NCBI RefSeq assembly: GCF_002968335.2
Contig: NZ_CP134398.1
Span: 2,852,001 to 2,916,000 of the forward strand
From: Mycobacterium sp. ITM-2016-00316
GTDB lineage: Bacteria > Actinomycetota > Actinomycetes > Mycobacteriales > Mycobacteriaceae
Length of the DNA: 64,000 nucleotides
Reading direction: 5' to 3'
Of this stretch, positions 25,050-34,899 are shown in pieces. The stretch's first letter is position 1. Each line of letters begins with the position of its first letter. Both the position numbers and the translations under genes were made by a program. Below the pieces are notes generated by a model. The model was not told the origin of the DNA. It did no database searches and saw only the letters and a program-made list of their open reading frames with translations.

Positions 25050-26345
25050 TTGCTGCTCGACACCGCGCAGGAAACCGCACTATCACTCACCGAGGCCGAT
25101 CTGCCGTCGGTGTTCGCCACCGTGGAGTCGGAGGTGCGCAGCTACTGCCGGAGCTGGCCCACCGTTCTGGCGACCGCCAAGGACTCATGGGTGACCGATA
25201 CCGCGGGCCGCCGCTATCTCGATTTCTTCGCCGGCGCGGGTGCACTGAACTACGGGCACAACAATGCTCAGCTCAAAGGGGCACTGCTGGAGTACCTGAG
25301 CGGGGACGGGATCGTGCATTCACTGGACATCGCGACGACGGCCAAACAGAACTTCCTGGAGACCTTCGATCGGGTCATCCTGAAGCCCCGAAATCTGGAC
25401 TACAAGGTTCAGTTCCCCGGTCCGACCGGAGCGAACGCGGTGGAATCGGCGCTCAAACTGGCGCGCAAGGTGACCGGACGTGAGTCGATCATCAGCTTTA
25501 CCAACGCATTCCACGGTATGACGTTGGGTGCGCTGTCGGTGACCGGGAACTCGATGAAACGGGCCGGAGCCGGAATCCCCTTGGTGCATGCGACTCCGAT
25601 GCCCTATGACAACTACTTCGGAGGCGTCACCGAGGACTTCCACTGGTTCGAGCGTGTGCTCGATGATTCCGGCAGCGGGCTGAACCGTCCCGCGGCGGTG
25701 ATCGTCGAAACCGTGCAGGGCGAGGGCGGTCTGAACGTCGCGCGGCTGGAATGGCTGCAGGCACTCGCGGACCTGTGCCAGAAGCGCGAGATCCTGCTGA
25801 TCGTCGACGATGTCCAGATGGGTTGTGGACGCACCGGTGAGTTCTTCAGCTTCGAAGCCGCGGGCATCGTGCCGGACATCGTCACACTGTCGAAGTCGAT
25901 CAGCGGCTACGGCCTGCCGATGGCGCTGACGCTGTTCCGCCCGGAACTTGACGTCTGGGCGCCCGGCGAGCACAACGGGACCTTCCGTGGACATAATCCA
26001 GCGTTCATCACCGCCACGAAGGCGCTCGAAACATATTGGCAAAATCCGGAATTCGCGGCCGAGATCACCGCGAAAGGCACGCTGCTGCGCGACGGGCTGG
26101 ACAGGATCGCGCTGTCGCACGACGGCGTCGCCGCCCGCGGCAGGGGCATGGCGCAGGGCCTGAAGTTCGACGATGCAGACCTTGCCGCCGACGTGTGTCG
26201 CGCCGCGTTCGATCGCGGCACGCTGATGGAGACCAGCGGTCCGTCCGACGAGGTCGTGAAGCTGCTTCCGCCGCTCACCACATCGCGCAGCGATCTGGAG
26301 TCCGGCCTGGAGATGCTGGCCGAGTCCGTCGCCGCCACCGTCTAG
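25050..26345 (+). CDS. ectB: Diaminobutyrate-2-oxoglutarate transaminase
   Basis: EctB (431 aa) converts aspartate semialdehyde and glutamate to L-2,4-diaminobutyrate, the entry step of ectoine synthesis. Class III aminotransferase features: [47 protein letters not shown], the Asp of [14 protein letters not shown], the PLP-binding lysine in [15 protein letters not shown], and FRGHNPAF. The start codon is TTG 25050, supported by GGAGGA at 25037-25042. It lies 64 bp after ectA. Confidence 0.96.
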   Translation: MLLDTAQETALSLTEADLPSVFATVESEVRSYCRSWPTVLATAKDSWVTDTAGRRYLDFFAGAGALNYGHNNAQLKGALLEYLSGDGIVHSLDIATTAKQNFLETFDRVILKPRNLDYKVQFPGPTGANAVESALKLARKVTGRESIISFTNAFHGMTLGALSVTGNSMKRAGAGIPLVHATPMPYDNYFGGVTEDFHWFERVLDDSGSGLNRPAAVIVETVQGEGGLNVARLEWLQALADLCQKREILLIVDDVQMGCGRTGEFFSFEAAGIVPDIVTLSKSISGYGLPMALTLFRPELDVWAPGEHNGTFRGHNPAFITATKALETYWQNPEFAAEITAKGTLLRDGLDRIALSHDGVAARGRGMAQGLKFDDADLAADVCRAAFDRGTLMETSGPSDEVVKLLPPLTTSRSDLESGLEMLAESVAATV

Positions 26346-26377
26346 ATGCCGACAGGCCGAAGAGGAGAGGGGCAACC

Positions 26378-26770
26378 ATGATTGTTCGTACCACCGCCGA
26401 GATCACCGGGACCGACCGTGACGTGGCCGCCGAATCCTGGCGCTCCAAGCGGATCATCCTGGCCGGCGACGGCGTCGGATTCTCGTTCCACGAGACGACC
26501 ATCGCCGCGTCCTCGGTCCACGACTTTCACTACCAGCACCACGTCGAGGCGGTGTGGATCGTCGAGGGCAGTGGCACGCTGACCAACCTGGAGACCGGTG
26601 AGGTCCACCCGCTGGCACCGGGGACCATGTATCTGCTGAACGGGCACGAGCGCCACCGGGTCACCTGCGATGAGCAGCTGCGCATGTTGTGCGTGTTCAA
26701 TCCGCCGGTGACGGGCAAGGAGGTCCACGACGAGTCCGGCGCCTACCCGGCCCCGCAGGAGGTTGCATGA
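26378..26770 (+). CDS. ectC: L-ectoine synthase
   Basis: EctC (130 aa) closes N-gamma-acetyl-diaminobutyrate to ectoine. It is a small cupin: MIVRTTAEITGTDRDVAAESWRSKRI, HYQHHVEAVWIVEGSG with metal-binding residues, GTMYLLNGHERHRV. A strong purine-rich site (GAGGAGAGGGG) precedes the ATG. Its stop overlaps the ectD start by 4 bases. Confidence 0.97.
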   Translation: MIVRTTAEITGTDRDVAAESWRSKRIILAGDGVGFSFHETTIAASSVHDFHYQHHVEAVWIVEGSGTLTNLETGEVHPLAPGTMYLLNGHERHRVTCDEQLRMLCVFNPPVTGKEVHDESGAYPAPQEVA

Positions 26771-27681
26771 GCGCGCCGACACAGGATCGTCTCCATGACC
26801 CGTACCCGACCCGTCTGGACCACGCGATCGCACCGATCGAACGCCTCGAGCCCGCGGTCTGGGGCGATGCCGGCAGCGGCCCGTTACCGGCCGCGGACCT
26901 GGATGCCTTTGCCGCGCAGGGCTATCTGATCCGGCCCGACACCGTCGTCGAGGACGCGCTGCCGCCGCTCGGGCACGAACTCGAGCGGCTGGCAGCCGAC
27001 CTGGGCGATGACGACCCGAGAGTGATCCGCGAACCCGGCGGGTCGATCCGGTCGATCTTCGCACCGCACCTGGTCAGCGAGCTCGTTGCCGAGGTGGTGC
27101 GGTACGACACCGTGCTGCCGGTGGCGCGCCAACTGCTCGGCAGCGACGTCTACATCCACCAGGCCCGGATCAATCTGATGCCGGCGTTCACCGGTACCGG
27201 TTTCTACTGGCACTCCGATTTCGAGACCTGGCACGCCGAGGACGGCATGCCGCAGATGCGGGCGGTGTCCTGCTCGATCGCGCTGACCCGCAACTATCCC
27301 TACAACGGATCGCTGATGGTGATTCCGGGATCGCACCGGACCTTCTATCCGTGTGTGGGTGCCACGCCGGACAACAACCACGCGTCCTCTCTGGTCGCTC
27401 AGCAGATCGGGGTGCCCGACGAGAACACCCTGACCAAGGCGGTGGACCGCGACGGTATCGATCAGTTCACCGGCGCGGCCGGATCGGCGCTCTGGTTCGA
27501 CTGCAACCTGCTGCACGGCTCGGGCTCGAATATCACCCCGCTGCCGCGTTCGAACATCTTCCTGGTGTTCAACTCGGTCGACAACCAGCTCACCACGCCC
27601 TACGCGGCGGCCGGGATCCGGCCGGAGTATCTGGCGGCCCGGCAGACCCGCTCGCTCGGGCTCCCCGCCCCGTCGTCATGA
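26767..27681 (+). CDS. ectD: Ectoine 5-hydroxylase
   Basis: EctD (304 aa) is an Fe(II)/2-oxoglutarate dioxygenase that makes 5-hydroxyectoine. It shows the family signature FYWHSDFETWHAEDGMP, with the iron ligands His and Asp of HSD, and the distal iron His in NLLHGSGSNITPLPRSN. ATG 26767 overlaps the ectC stop (ATGA). Last gene of the cluster; 42 bp separate it from dop. Confidence 0.96.
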   Translation: MSAPTQDRLHDPYPTRLDHAIAPIERLEPAVWGDAGSGPLPAADLDAFAAQGYLIRPDTVVEDALPPLGHELERLAADLGDDDPRVIREPGGSIRSIFAPHLVSELVAEVVRYDTVLPVARQLLGSDVYIHQARINLMPAFTGTGFYWHSDFETWHAEDGMPQMRAVSCSIALTRNYPYNGSLMVIPGSHRTFYPCVGATPDNNHASSLVAQQIGVPDENTLTKAVDRDGIDQFTGAAGSALWFDCNLLHGSGSNITPLPRSNIFLVFNSVDNQLTTPYAAAGIRPEYLAARQTRSLGLPAPSS

Positions 27682-27711
27682 GCTGCCGATAGCCGCCGTC
27701 AGCACGTCCCC

Positions 27712-27717
27712 TAGGGT
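27712..27717 (+). promoter_or_regulatory. -10 element for leaderless dop transcript
   Basis: TAGGGT with 6 bases (GGCCCT) before the dop ATG, placing the transcription start on the initiation codon. It separates dop from the ectoine operon. Confidence 0.55.
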
Positions 27718-27723
27718 GGCCCT

Positions 27724-29232
27724 ATGCAACGGATCATCGGCACCGAGGTCGAATACGGCATCTCCTCGCCGTCGGACCCGACGGCCAATCCGATCCTGAC
27801 CTCCACGCAGGCGGTGCTGGCCTATGCGGCCGCCGCCGGGCTGCAGCGGGCCAAACGGACCCGCTGGGACTACGAGGTCGAGTCCCCGCTGCGCGATGCC
27901 CGCGGTTTCGACCTGTCCCGGACCTCCGGGCCGGCGCCGATCATCGACGCCGACGAGGTCGGCGCCGCGAACATGATCCTGACCAACGGGGCCCGGCTCT
28001 ATGTCGACCACGCGCACCCGGAGTACTCGGCGCCCGAGGTCACCGACCCGATGGACGCGGTCATCTGGGACAAGGCCGGCGAACGCGTCATGGAGGCCGC
28101 CGCCCGGCACGTCGCCAGCGTGCCCGGTGCGGCCAAGCTGCAGCTCTACAAGAACAACGTCGACGGCAAGGGTGCGTCCTACGGCACGCACGAGAACTAC
28201 CTGATGTCACGCCAGACCCCGTTCTCCGCCGTCATCGCCGGGTTCACCCCGTTCCTGGTGTCCCGTCAGGTCTTCACCGGGTCGGGGCGCGTCGGTATCG
28301 GGGCGGCCGGTGATGAGCCCGGCTTCCAGCTGTCCCAGCGCGCCGACTACATCGAGGTCGAGGTCGGTCTGGAGACCACCCTCAAACGCGGCATCATCAA
28401 CACCCGCGACGAACCGCACGCCGATGCCGACAAGTACCGGCGCCTGCACGTCATCATCGGTGACGCGAACCTCGCCGAGACGTCGACCTATCTCAAGGTC
28501 GGCACCAGCTCGCTGGTGCTGGACCTGATCGAAGAGGGCCCCGCGCACGGTATCGACCTGTCCGATCTGGCGCTGGCCCGCCCGGTGCACGCCGTGCACG
28601 TGGTCAGCCGCGACCCGTCGCTGCGCGCCACCGTGGCGCTGGCCGACGGACGTGAACTGACCGCGCTTGCGCTGCAACGGATCTACCTGGACCGGGTGGC
28701 GAAACTGGTGGCCGCGCGAGATCCGGATCCGCGGGCCGACCATGTTCTCCAGACCTGGGCGCATGTGCTGGATCTGCTGGAACGCGATCCGATGGAGTGC
28801 GCCGAGATCCTGGACTGGCCGGCCAAACTGCGGCTGCTGGAGGGTTTCCGGCAGCGCGAGAACCTGACCTGGTCGGCCCCGCGTCTGCATCTGGTCGATC
28901 TGCAGTACTCCGATGTGCGCCTCGACAAGGGTCTGTACAACCGGCTGGTCGCGCGAGGTTCCATGCAGCGCCTGGTCACCGAACAGCAGGTCCTGGACGC
29001 GGTCGACAACCCGCCCACCGACACCCGCGCCTACTTCCGCGGTGAATGCCTGCGCCGGTTCGGCGCCGATATCGCCGCGGCCAGCTGGGACTCGGTCATC
29101 TTCGATCTCGGCGGCGATTCACTGGTCCGGATTCCGACGCTGGAACCACTGCGCGGTAGCAAGGCACACGTCGGTGCGCTGCTGGACTCGGTGGACAGCG
29201 CCGCCGAACTGGTCGAGCAGCTCACCACATAA
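27724..29232 (+). CDS. dop: Deamidase/depupylase of Pup
   Basis: Dop (502 aa) deamidates the C-terminal Gln of Pup and also removes Pup from substrates. It belongs to the carboxylate-amine ligase fold: [12 protein letters not shown] with metal ligands Glu8 and Glu10, the Dop-specific loop (about residues 40-80, [20 protein letters not shown]), and catalytic Asp95 in [15 protein letters not shown]; then [26 protein letters not shown]. It is the paralogue of pafA at 31187. It is required here because the encoded Pup ends in Gln. Confidence 0.98.
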   Translation: MQRIIGTEVEYGISSPSDPTANPILTSTQAVLAYAAAAGLQRAKRTRWDYEVESPLRDARGFDLSRTSGPAPIIDADEVGAANMILTNGARLYVDHAHPEYSAPEVTDPMDAVIWDKAGERVMEAAARHVASVPGAAKLQLYKNNVDGKGASYGTHENYLMSRQTPFSAVIAGFTPFLVSRQVFTGSGRVGIGAAGDEPGFQLSQRADYIEVEVGLETTLKRGIINTRDEPHADADKYRRLHVIIGDANLAETSTYLKVGTSSLVLDLIEEGPAHGIDLSDLALARPVHAVHVVSRDPSLRATVALADGRELTALALQRIYLDRVAKLVAARDPDPRADHVLQTWAHVLDLLERDPMECAEILDWPAKLRLLEGFRQRENLTWSAPRLHLVDLQYSDVRLDKGLYNRLVARGSMQRLVTEQQVLDAVDNPPTDTRAYFRGECLRRFGADIAAASWDSVIFDLGGDSLVRIPTLEPLRGSKAHVGALLDSVDSAAELVEQLTT

Positions 29233-29267
29233 GCTGCGCTATCCCAGGCATTGCCGGTGTTGACCGG

Positions 29268-29273
29268 TAGGGT
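29268..29273 (+). promoter_or_regulatory. -10 element upstream of pup
   Basis: TAGGGT, about 32 bases before the pup ATG in the 73-bp gap after dop; a start roughly 7 bases downstream would give a short leader with the AGGAGG site. No convincing -35 is seen. Confidence 0.45.
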
Positions 29274-29305
29274 GAAAGAACCGAACGAGCAATCAGGAGG
29301 CAGCG

Positions 29306-29500
29306 ATGGCTCAGGAGCAGACCAAGCGTGGCGGCGGCGGTGGCGAGGACGATGACGCCGGCGGGCCTTCGGCAGGCGGGCAAGAGCGCCGCGAGAAGCT
29401 CGCCGAGGAGACCGACGACCTGCTCGATGAGATCGATGACGTCCTGGAAGAGAACGCCGAGGACTTCGTGCGCGCCTATGTCCAAAAGGGCGGCCAGTGA
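29306..29500 (+). CDS. pup: Prokaryotic ubiquitin-like protein Pup
   Basis: Pup (64 aa) is the protein tag for proteasomal degradation. A Gly/Asp-rich disordered N-terminal half is followed by the helix that binds Mpa ([20 protein letters not shown]) and the C-terminal GGQ, which Dop converts to GGE before ligation by PafA. AGGAGG precedes the ATG at a good distance. The stop overlaps the prcB GTG by 4 bases. Confidence 0.99.
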   Translation: MAQEQTKRGGGGGEDDDAGGPSAGGQERREKLAEETDDLLDEIDDVLEENAEDFVRAYVQKGGQ

Positions 29501-30348
29501 CGGCCTGGTCAAATAAGCCATTCACCAATCCGCTCGATCTCACGTCATCGCATCTGAATCTGTCCTCCTTCTCGGATTTCCTGAGCAGGCAGGCCCCGGA
29601 GTTGCTTCCGGGCGGCGTCACGCATGCCGTCCCGAGCGGTGGTGTCGACCTGCCCCACGGCACGACGATCGTGGCGCTCAGATATCCCGGTGGGGTGCTG
29701 ATCGCCGGTGACCGGCGTGCCACCCAGGGCAACATGATCGCCAGTCGCGATGTGCAGAAGGTGCACATCGCCGACGATTATGCGGCCACCGGCATCGCCG
29801 GCACCGCGGCGATCGCCGTCGAGTTCGCCCGGCTCTATGCCGTGGAACTCGAGCACTACGAAAAGGTCGAGGGTGTCCCGTTGACCTTCCGCGGCAAGGT
29901 GAACCGGCTGGCCACCATGGTGCGCGGCAACCTCGGTGCGGCCCTTCAGGGTTTCGTGGCGCTGCCGCTGCTGGTCGCCTTCGATGTGGACGCCGCCGAT
30001 CCGATCAACGCCGGGCGCATCGTGTCCTTCGACGCCGCCGGTGGCTGGAACATCGAGGAAGAGGGCTACCAGGCAGTGGGTTCGGGATCGCTGTTCGCCA
30101 AGTCGTCGATCAAGAAGCTGTATCCGCAGGTGACCGATGCCGACACGGCGCTCAAGGCCGCGATCGAGGCGCTGTATGACGCCGCCGACGACGACTCGGC
30201 CACCGGTGGACCGGATCTGGTGCGCGGTATCTATCCGACCGCCGTGCTGATCGAGACCGGCGGCGCCGTGGAAGTGACCGAGGCGAGGATCGCCGGTCTG
30301 GCACGCGAGGTCATCGAGCGCCGGACACGTACGGACGGTAACGGCTGA
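29497..30348 (+). CDS. prcB: 20S proteasome beta subunit
   Basis: PrcB (283 aa) forms the catalytic rings. A 55-residue propeptide ends at HG before the N-terminal nucleophile Thr56 ([21 protein letters not shown]); the active-site Asp and Lys of the family follow (GDRRAT, then SRDVQKVH). GTG 29497 overlaps the pup stop, so pup-prcB-prcA are translationally coupled. Confidence 0.98.
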   Translation: MTAWSNKPFTNPLDLTSSHLNLSSFSDFLSRQAPELLPGGVTHAVPSGGVDLPHGTTIVALRYPGGVLIAGDRRATQGNMIASRDVQKVHIADDYAATGIAGTAAIAVEFARLYAVELEHYEKVEGVPLTFRGKVNRLATMVRGNLGAALQGFVALPLLVAFDVDAADPINAGRIVSFDAAGGWNIEEEGYQAVGSGSLFAKSSIKKLYPQVTDADTALKAAIEALYDAADDDSATGGPDLVRGIYPTAVLIETGGAVEVTEARIAGLAREVIERRTRTDGNG

Positions 30349-31106
30349 TGAGCTTCCCGTACTTCATCTCGCCCGAGCAGGCGATGCGTGAGCGTTCCGA
30401 GCTTGCGCGCAAAGGCATTTCGCGTGGGCGCAGCGTGGTGGTACTGGCCTATGACAGCGGTGTGCTGTTCGTGGCCGAGAACCCGTCACGCTCGTTGCAG
30501 AAGGTCAGCGAGCTCTACGACCGGGTCGGCTTCGCCGCCGTCGGCCGCTTCAACGAGTTCGACAAGCTGCGGGTGGCCGGAATCCAGTTCGCCGATACCC
30601 GCGGCTACGCCTATGACCGCCGGGACGTCACCGGGCGGCAACTGGCGAACGTGTACGCCCAGGCGCTCGGCACCATCTTCACCGAACAGGCCAAACCGTT
30701 CGAGGTCGAATTGTGCGTGGCCGAGGTGGCGCATCACGGGGAGTCGAAAGCCCCTGAGCTGTACCGCATCACCTACGACGGTTCGATCGCCGACGAGCCG
30801 CATTTCGTGGTGATGGGTGGCACCACCGAGCCCATCGCGAAGGCGCTGGAGGAGTCCTTCACCGAGAACGCCAGTTTGGCCGACGCGGTGAAGATCGCGG
30901 TGAACGCCCTGGGCGCCGGCGGCAACGGCAGCGAACCTCGCGTCCTGGAACCGTCCTCCATGGAGGTCGCCATCCTGGATGCGAGCCGGCCCCGTCGTGC
31001 GTTCCGGCGCATCACCGGTGCCGCGCTGGAGGCCCTGTTACCCGCCGGGGGCGAGCGCAGCGACGGGGAAGACGCTGCGGAACCGGATCAGCCCGCTGCG
31101 GAGTAA
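30348..31106 (+). CDS. prcA: 20S proteasome alpha subunit
   Basis: PrcA (252 aa) forms the outer gating rings that receive the Mpa C-terminus. It has the N-terminal gate residues [24 protein letters not shown] and the alpha-type core ([40 protein letters not shown]). The ATG overlaps the prcB stop by one base. The C-terminus is acidic and low-complexity. Confidence 0.98.
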   Translation: MSFPYFISPEQAMRERSELARKGISRGRSVVVLAYDSGVLFVAENPSRSLQKVSELYDRVGFAAVGRFNEFDKLRVAGIQFADTRGYAYDRRDVTGRQLANVYAQALGTIFTEQAKPFEVELCVAEVAHHGESKAPELYRITYDGSIADEPHFVVMGGTTEPIAKALEESFTENASLADAVKIAVNALGAGGNGSEPRVLEPSSMEVAILDASRPRRAFRRITGAALEALLPAGGERSDGEDAAEPDQPAAE

Positions 31107-31173
31107 CGCGTAACGAATCGGCACGAAACGAACCGCCGACCAACCTTGCGCACCGTTACCGATACCCAACCCG

Positions 31174-31179
31174 TAAGCT
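31174..31179 (+). promoter_or_regulatory. -10 element for leaderless pafA transcript
   Basis: TAAGCT, 7 bases before the pafA GTG, in the 80-bp gap after prcA. The same hexamer precedes pafB at the matching distance. Confidence 0.5.
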
Positions 31180-31186
31180 CGAACAT

Positions 31187-32545
31187 GTGCAGCGACGGAT
31201 CATGGGGATTGAGACTGAATTCGGTGTGACCTGCACGTTTCATGGTCACCGGCGTCTCAGTCCGGACGAGGTTGCCCGCTATCTGTTCCGGCGGGTGGTG
31301 TCCTGGGGGCGCAGCTCCAATGTCTTTCTCCGCAATGGAGCCCGGTTGTACCTCGACGTGGGCTCACATCCGGAGTACGCGACGGCCGAATGCGACAACC
31401 TCGCCCAGCTCGTCACGCACGACCGGGCCGGCGAACGCGTCCTCGAGGATCTGCTGATCGATGCCGAGCAGCGGCTGGCCGATGAGGGCATCGGCGGTGA
31501 CATCTACCTGTTCAAGAACAACACCGATTCGGCGGGCAACTCCTACGGCTGCCACGAGAACTACCTGATCGTGCGGGCCGGTGAATTCTCCCGGATCTCC
31601 GATGTCCTGTTGCCCTTCCTGGTGACCCGCCAGCTGATCTGTGGCGCAGGCAAGGTGCTGCAGACCCCGAAGTCGGCCACCTTCTGTCTGTCTCAGCGTG
31701 CCGAGCACATCTGGGAGGGTGTTTCTTCGGCCACCACCCGGTCGCGGCCGATCATCAACACCCGTGACGAGCCGCATGCCGATGCCGAGAAGTACCGCAG
31801 GCTGCACGTCATCGTCGGCGATTCCAACATGAGCGAATCCACCACCATGCTCAAGGTCGGCTCCGCATCCTTGGTGCTGGAGATGATCGAGGCGGGTGTG
31901 GCGTTCCGAGACTTCTCCCTGGACAACCCGATCCGGGCGATCCGCGAGGTGAGCCACGATCTGACCGGGCGCCGCCCGGTGCGGCTGGCGGGCGGGCGGC
32001 AGGCCAGCGCGCTCGACATCCAGCGTGAGTATTACGGCCGCGCCGTGGAGTACCTGCAGACCCGCGAGCCGAACACCCAGATCGAGCAGGTGGTCGATCT
32101 GTGGGGGCGCCAGCTCGACGCGGTGGAGAGCCAGGACTTCGCGAAGGTCGATACCGAGATCGACTGGGTGATCAAACGCAAGCTGTTCCAGCGCTACCAG
32201 GATCGCTACAGCATGGAGCTCGCCGATCCCAAGATCGCGCAGCTCGATCTCGCCTACCACGACATCAAGCGCGGCCGCGGCGTGTTCGATCTGCTGCAGC
32301 GCAAGGGGCTGGCGGCGCGGATCACCACCGACGAGGAGATCGAAGCCGCGGTCAACACGCCGCCCCAGACCACCAGGGCCAAGCTGCGTGGCGAGTTCAT
32401 CAGCGCCGCACAGGAAGCGGGCCGGGACTTCACCGTCGACTGGGTGCACCTCAAGCTCAACGACCAGGCCCAGCGCACGGTGCTGTGCAAGGACCCGTTC
32501 CGCTCGGTGGACGAGCGGGTGAAGCGGCTGATCGCGAGCATGTGA
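31187..32545 (+). CDS. pafA: Pup-protein ligase
   Basis: PafA (452 aa) uses ATP to activate the C-terminal Glu of Pup and joins it to substrate lysines. Glu9 in MGIETEFG and Asp57 in [15 protein letters not shown] are the known metal/catalytic residues of the family and are present; [28 protein letters not shown] and the small C-terminal domain ([18 protein letters not shown]) follow. It lacks the Dop loop, which separates it from dop. Start GTG 31187. Confidence 0.98.
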   Translation: MQRRIMGIETEFGVTCTFHGHRRLSPDEVARYLFRRVVSWGRSSNVFLRNGARLYLDVGSHPEYATAECDNLAQLVTHDRAGERVLEDLLIDAEQRLADEGIGGDIYLFKNNTDSAGNSYGCHENYLIVRAGEFSRISDVLLPFLVTRQLICGAGKVLQTPKSATFCLSQRAEHIWEGVSSATTRSRPIINTRDEPHADAEKYRRLHVIVGDSNMSESTTMLKVGSASLVLEMIEAGVAFRDFSLDNPIRAIREVSHDLTGRRPVRLAGGRQASALDIQREYYGRAVEYLQTREPNTQIEQVVDLWGRQLDAVESQDFAKVDTEIDWVIKRKLFQRYQDRYSMELADPKIAQLDLAYHDIKRGRGVFDLLQRKGLAARITTDEEIEAAVNTPPQTTRAKLRGEFISAAQEAGRDFTVDWVHLKLNDQAQRTVLCKDPFRSVDERVKRLIASM

Positions 32546-32580
32546 GCGGGTCGCGCCGGGATCGCGGCGGTCGCACACCC

Positions 32581-32586
32581 TAAGCT
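32581..32586 (+). promoter_or_regulatory. -10 element for leaderless pafB transcript
   Basis: TAAGCT followed by GCTTTG and then GTG 32593, so transcription would begin at the initiation codon. This supports 32593 rather than the TTG at 32590 as start. Confidence 0.5.
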
Positions 32587-32592
32587 GCTTTG

Positions 32593-33579
32593 GTGCCGAC
32601 ATCCAAGGTCGAGAGACTGATGAACCTGGTGATCGCACTGCTGTCCACCAGTTCGTACCTGACCGCCGAGAAAATCCGCAAGAGCGTGGCCGGATACTCC
32701 GACAGCGCCAGTGACGAGGCGTTCTCGCGCATGTTCGAGCGGGACAAGAACGAACTGCGCGATCTGGGGATCCCGCTGGAGACCGGCAAGATGTCCTCCT
32801 TCGATGCCACCGAGGGCTACCGCATCAACCAGAAGGCCTACGCGCTGCCGCCGGTCGAGCTGACTGCGGAGGAATCGGCCTCCGTCGCAGTGGCGACCCA
32901 GCTGTGGCAGTCCCCGGAGATGGTCACCGCCGCCCAGAGCGCCCTGCTCAAGCTGCGTGCCGCCGGCGTCGACGTCGATTCCGAAGACGCCGGAGTGGCG
33001 TTCACCTCGACCGCCGCGCTGCCCGGCCTGCGCGGGTCCGAGGAGGTGCTCGGAGTCCTGTTGGCCGCCAGCAACTCCGGCCGGGTGGTGCAGTTCGAGC
33101 ACCGTCCGTCCCGCAACGATCCGTACCGCACCCGCACGGTGGAACCGTGGGGCGTGGTCACCCATCGTGGCCGCTGGTATCTGGTCGGGCACGACCGCGA
33201 CCGCGCGGACACCCGCACCTTCCGGCTCTCGCGCATCGCGGGTGCCACACCGGTCGGCCCGTCCGGGGCGGTGACCCCGCCGGAGGGCGTGAACCTGCGA
33301 CAGATCGTGCAGCGTGTGGTCGCCGATGTGCCCACCGGCGAGCGGGCAAGAATATGGATCGCCGAGGGCCGCGCGACCGCTCTGCGCCGCCAGGCCGCCT
33401 CGGCCACCCCGAGCGTCTGGCGCGGGCGCGCCGGGGAGGAGATCACCGTCGACATCGGGATGTATGACCGGTTGGCCCGGGAGATCGCCAGCTATGGAAC
33501 CGATGCCGTCGCACTGGATCCGCCGCAGTTGCGCGACGACGTGGTGGCGCGGTTGCGCGGGCAGGCCGAGATTCGATGA
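32593..33579 (+). CDS. pafB: WYL-domain transcription factor PafB
   Basis: PafB (328 aa) pairs with PafC to activate the LexA-independent DNA-damage response in mycobacteria. It has an N-terminal winged helix (VERLMNLVIALLSTSSYLTAEKIRKSVAGY) and a WYL ligand domain (VEPWGVVTHRGRWYLVGHDRDR). The GTG start gives VPTSKVERL, like other mycobacterial PafB proteins. Its stop overlaps the pafC start (ATGA). Despite the name, it is not needed for pupylation in known species. Confidence 0.96.
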   Translation: MPTSKVERLMNLVIALLSTSSYLTAEKIRKSVAGYSDSASDEAFSRMFERDKNELRDLGIPLETGKMSSFDATEGYRINQKAYALPPVELTAEESASVAVATQLWQSPEMVTAAQSALLKLRAAGVDVDSEDAGVAFTSTAALPGLRGSEEVLGVLLAASNSGRVVQFEHRPSRNDPYRTRTVEPWGVVTHRGRWYLVGHDRDRADTRTFRLSRIAGATPVGPSGAVTPPEGVNLRQIVQRVVADVPTGERARIWIAEGRATALRRQAASATPSVWRGRAGEEITVDIGMYDRLAREIASYGTDAVALDPPQLRDDVVARLRGQAEIR

Positions 33580-34538
33580 GTCAGGTCTCGAGCCGGTTGG
33601 TCCGGCTGCTCAACATGGTCCCGTATTTCAAGGCCAATCCCCGGGTGACCCGCGATGAGGCGGCCACGGCCCTCGGTGTCACGCGCAAGCAACTGGATGC
33701 CGATCTCAAGCAGCTGTGGCTCTGCGGGCTGCCCGGATACGGCCCCGGTGATCTCATCGACTTCGATTTCACCGGTGACACCATCGAGGTGACCTTCGCC
33801 GCCGGGGTGGACCACCCGCTTCGGCTGACCTCGACCGAGGCCACCGGGATCCTGGTCGCGCTGCGCGCGCTGCTCGACGTGCCGGGCATGGTCGATCCTC
33901 GGGCGGCGCGCTCGGCCATCGCCAAGATCGAATCGGCCGCGGGCACCGTCGCGGCGGTCGGAAACACCGAGCTGGACGAACTCGACGGCGATGAACCCGA
34001 GAGTGCATCGGCGGCGGCTGTGCGCGATGCCGCGCGCACGGGCAAGGCGCTGTCACTGGAGTACCACTCGGCCTCTCACGACACGGTGTCCAGCCGCGTC
34101 GTCGACCCCATCCGGGTGGTTCTCGTCAGCGATCGCAGCTACCTGGAAGCGTGGTGCCGCACGGCCGAAGGGGTGCGGTTGTTCCGGTTCGACCGCATCG
34201 TGGATGCCCGGGTGCTCGACGAGCCCGCCCGGCCACCGGCGCCGGCGGTGCAGGCAGGCCCCGACACCGCGTTGTTCGATGCAGACCCCTCGCTACCGTC
34301 GGCGACGTTGCTCATCGATCGATCCGCGGAATGGATGTTCGATTACTACCCGTTGCGGGTGATCGCCGAACTCGACGACGGTGCGTGTGAAGCAGCCATG
34401 ACCTACGCTTCCGATGAGTGGATGGCGCGGTTCGTGTTGGGCTTCGGATCGGCGGTGCGGGTGTTGACTCCACACTCGCTGGCCGAGAAGGTCCGCGAGA
34501 CTGCTGCGGCTGCGCTGCGCGCTTACGAAAACGAGTAG
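33576..34538 (+). CDS. pafC: WYL-domain transcription factor PafC
   Basis: PafC (320 aa), partner of PafB. Winged helix (VRLLNMVPYFKANPRVTRDEAATALGVTRKQLDADL), WYL domain with VVDPIRVVLVSDRSYLEAWCRTAEGVRLFRFDRI, and the C-terminal WCX-type extension (YPLRVIAELDDGACEAAMTYAS). Translation is coupled to pafB by a 4-base overlap. Confidence 0.96.
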   Translation: MSQVSSRLVRLLNMVPYFKANPRVTRDEAATALGVTRKQLDADLKQLWLCGLPGYGPGDLIDFDFTGDTIEVTFAAGVDHPLRLTSTEATGILVALRALLDVPGMVDPRAARSAIAKIESAAGTVAAVGNTELDELDGDEPESASAAAVRDAARTGKALSLEYHSASHDTVSSRVVDPIRVVLVSDRSYLEAWCRTAEGVRLFRFDRIVDARVLDEPARPPAPAVQAGPDTALFDADPSLPSATLLIDRSAEWMFDYYPLRVIAELDDGACEAAMTYASDEWMARFVLGFGSAVRVLTPHSLAEKVRETAAAALRAYENE

Positions 34539-34555
34539 ACTCGACCACAACTTGC

Positions 34556-34560
34556 GGAGG
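34556..34560 (+). promoter_or_regulatory. Ribosome binding site that fixes the tatA start
   Basis: GGAGG, 8 bases before TTG 34569. The in-frame GTG at 34560 overlaps this site, so the TTG is the likely start. Confidence 0.7.
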
Positions 34561-34568
34561 TGTTTGAA

Positions 34569-34820
34569 TTGGGCGGTCTTCAACCGTGGCACTGGCTGAT
34601 CGTTATCGCGGCTTTCATTCTGTTGTTCGGCGCCAAGAAGCTCCCGGACGCAGCGCGTTCGCTGGGTAAGTCGATGCGCATCTTCAAGTCCGAGATCAAG
34701 GAGATGCAGTCCGACGGCGTCGACAAGCCGGAAGCCGCGCCGCTTCCTGCCACTCCGGTCACCTCGGAGCGCGTGGAGACGTCGGCGCCCGAGCACACCG
34801 GCGACAAGCGGTCGGCCTGA
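34569..34820 (+). CDS. tatA: Twin-arginine translocase subunit TatA
   Basis: TatA (83 aa) forms the pore of the Tat export system. [21 protein letters not shown] is the single membrane helix, followed by the amphipathic helix ([24 protein letters not shown]) and a disordered acidic tail. TTG 34569 gives the conserved N-terminus xGxLxPWHW of mycobacterial TatA, and the GGAGG site fits only this codon. Confidence 0.95.
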   Translation: MGGLQPWHWLIVIAAFILLFGAKKLPDAARSLGKSMRIFKSEIKEMQSDGVDKPEAAPLPATPVTSERVETSAPEHTGDKRSA

Positions 34821-34899
34821 TAGCTGCCCAGTCCGTCCCATCGCGGTGTGATGTCGCGTCGATAGCGCGCGCCTGCCTGCATCGACGTTAAGGCTGCCC

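Noticed and set aside
17754..27711. Mobile genomic island
   Set aside because: No integrase, transposase, tRNA or flanking repeats were seen at either edge; the block is accessory in content but shows no sign of recent mobility.
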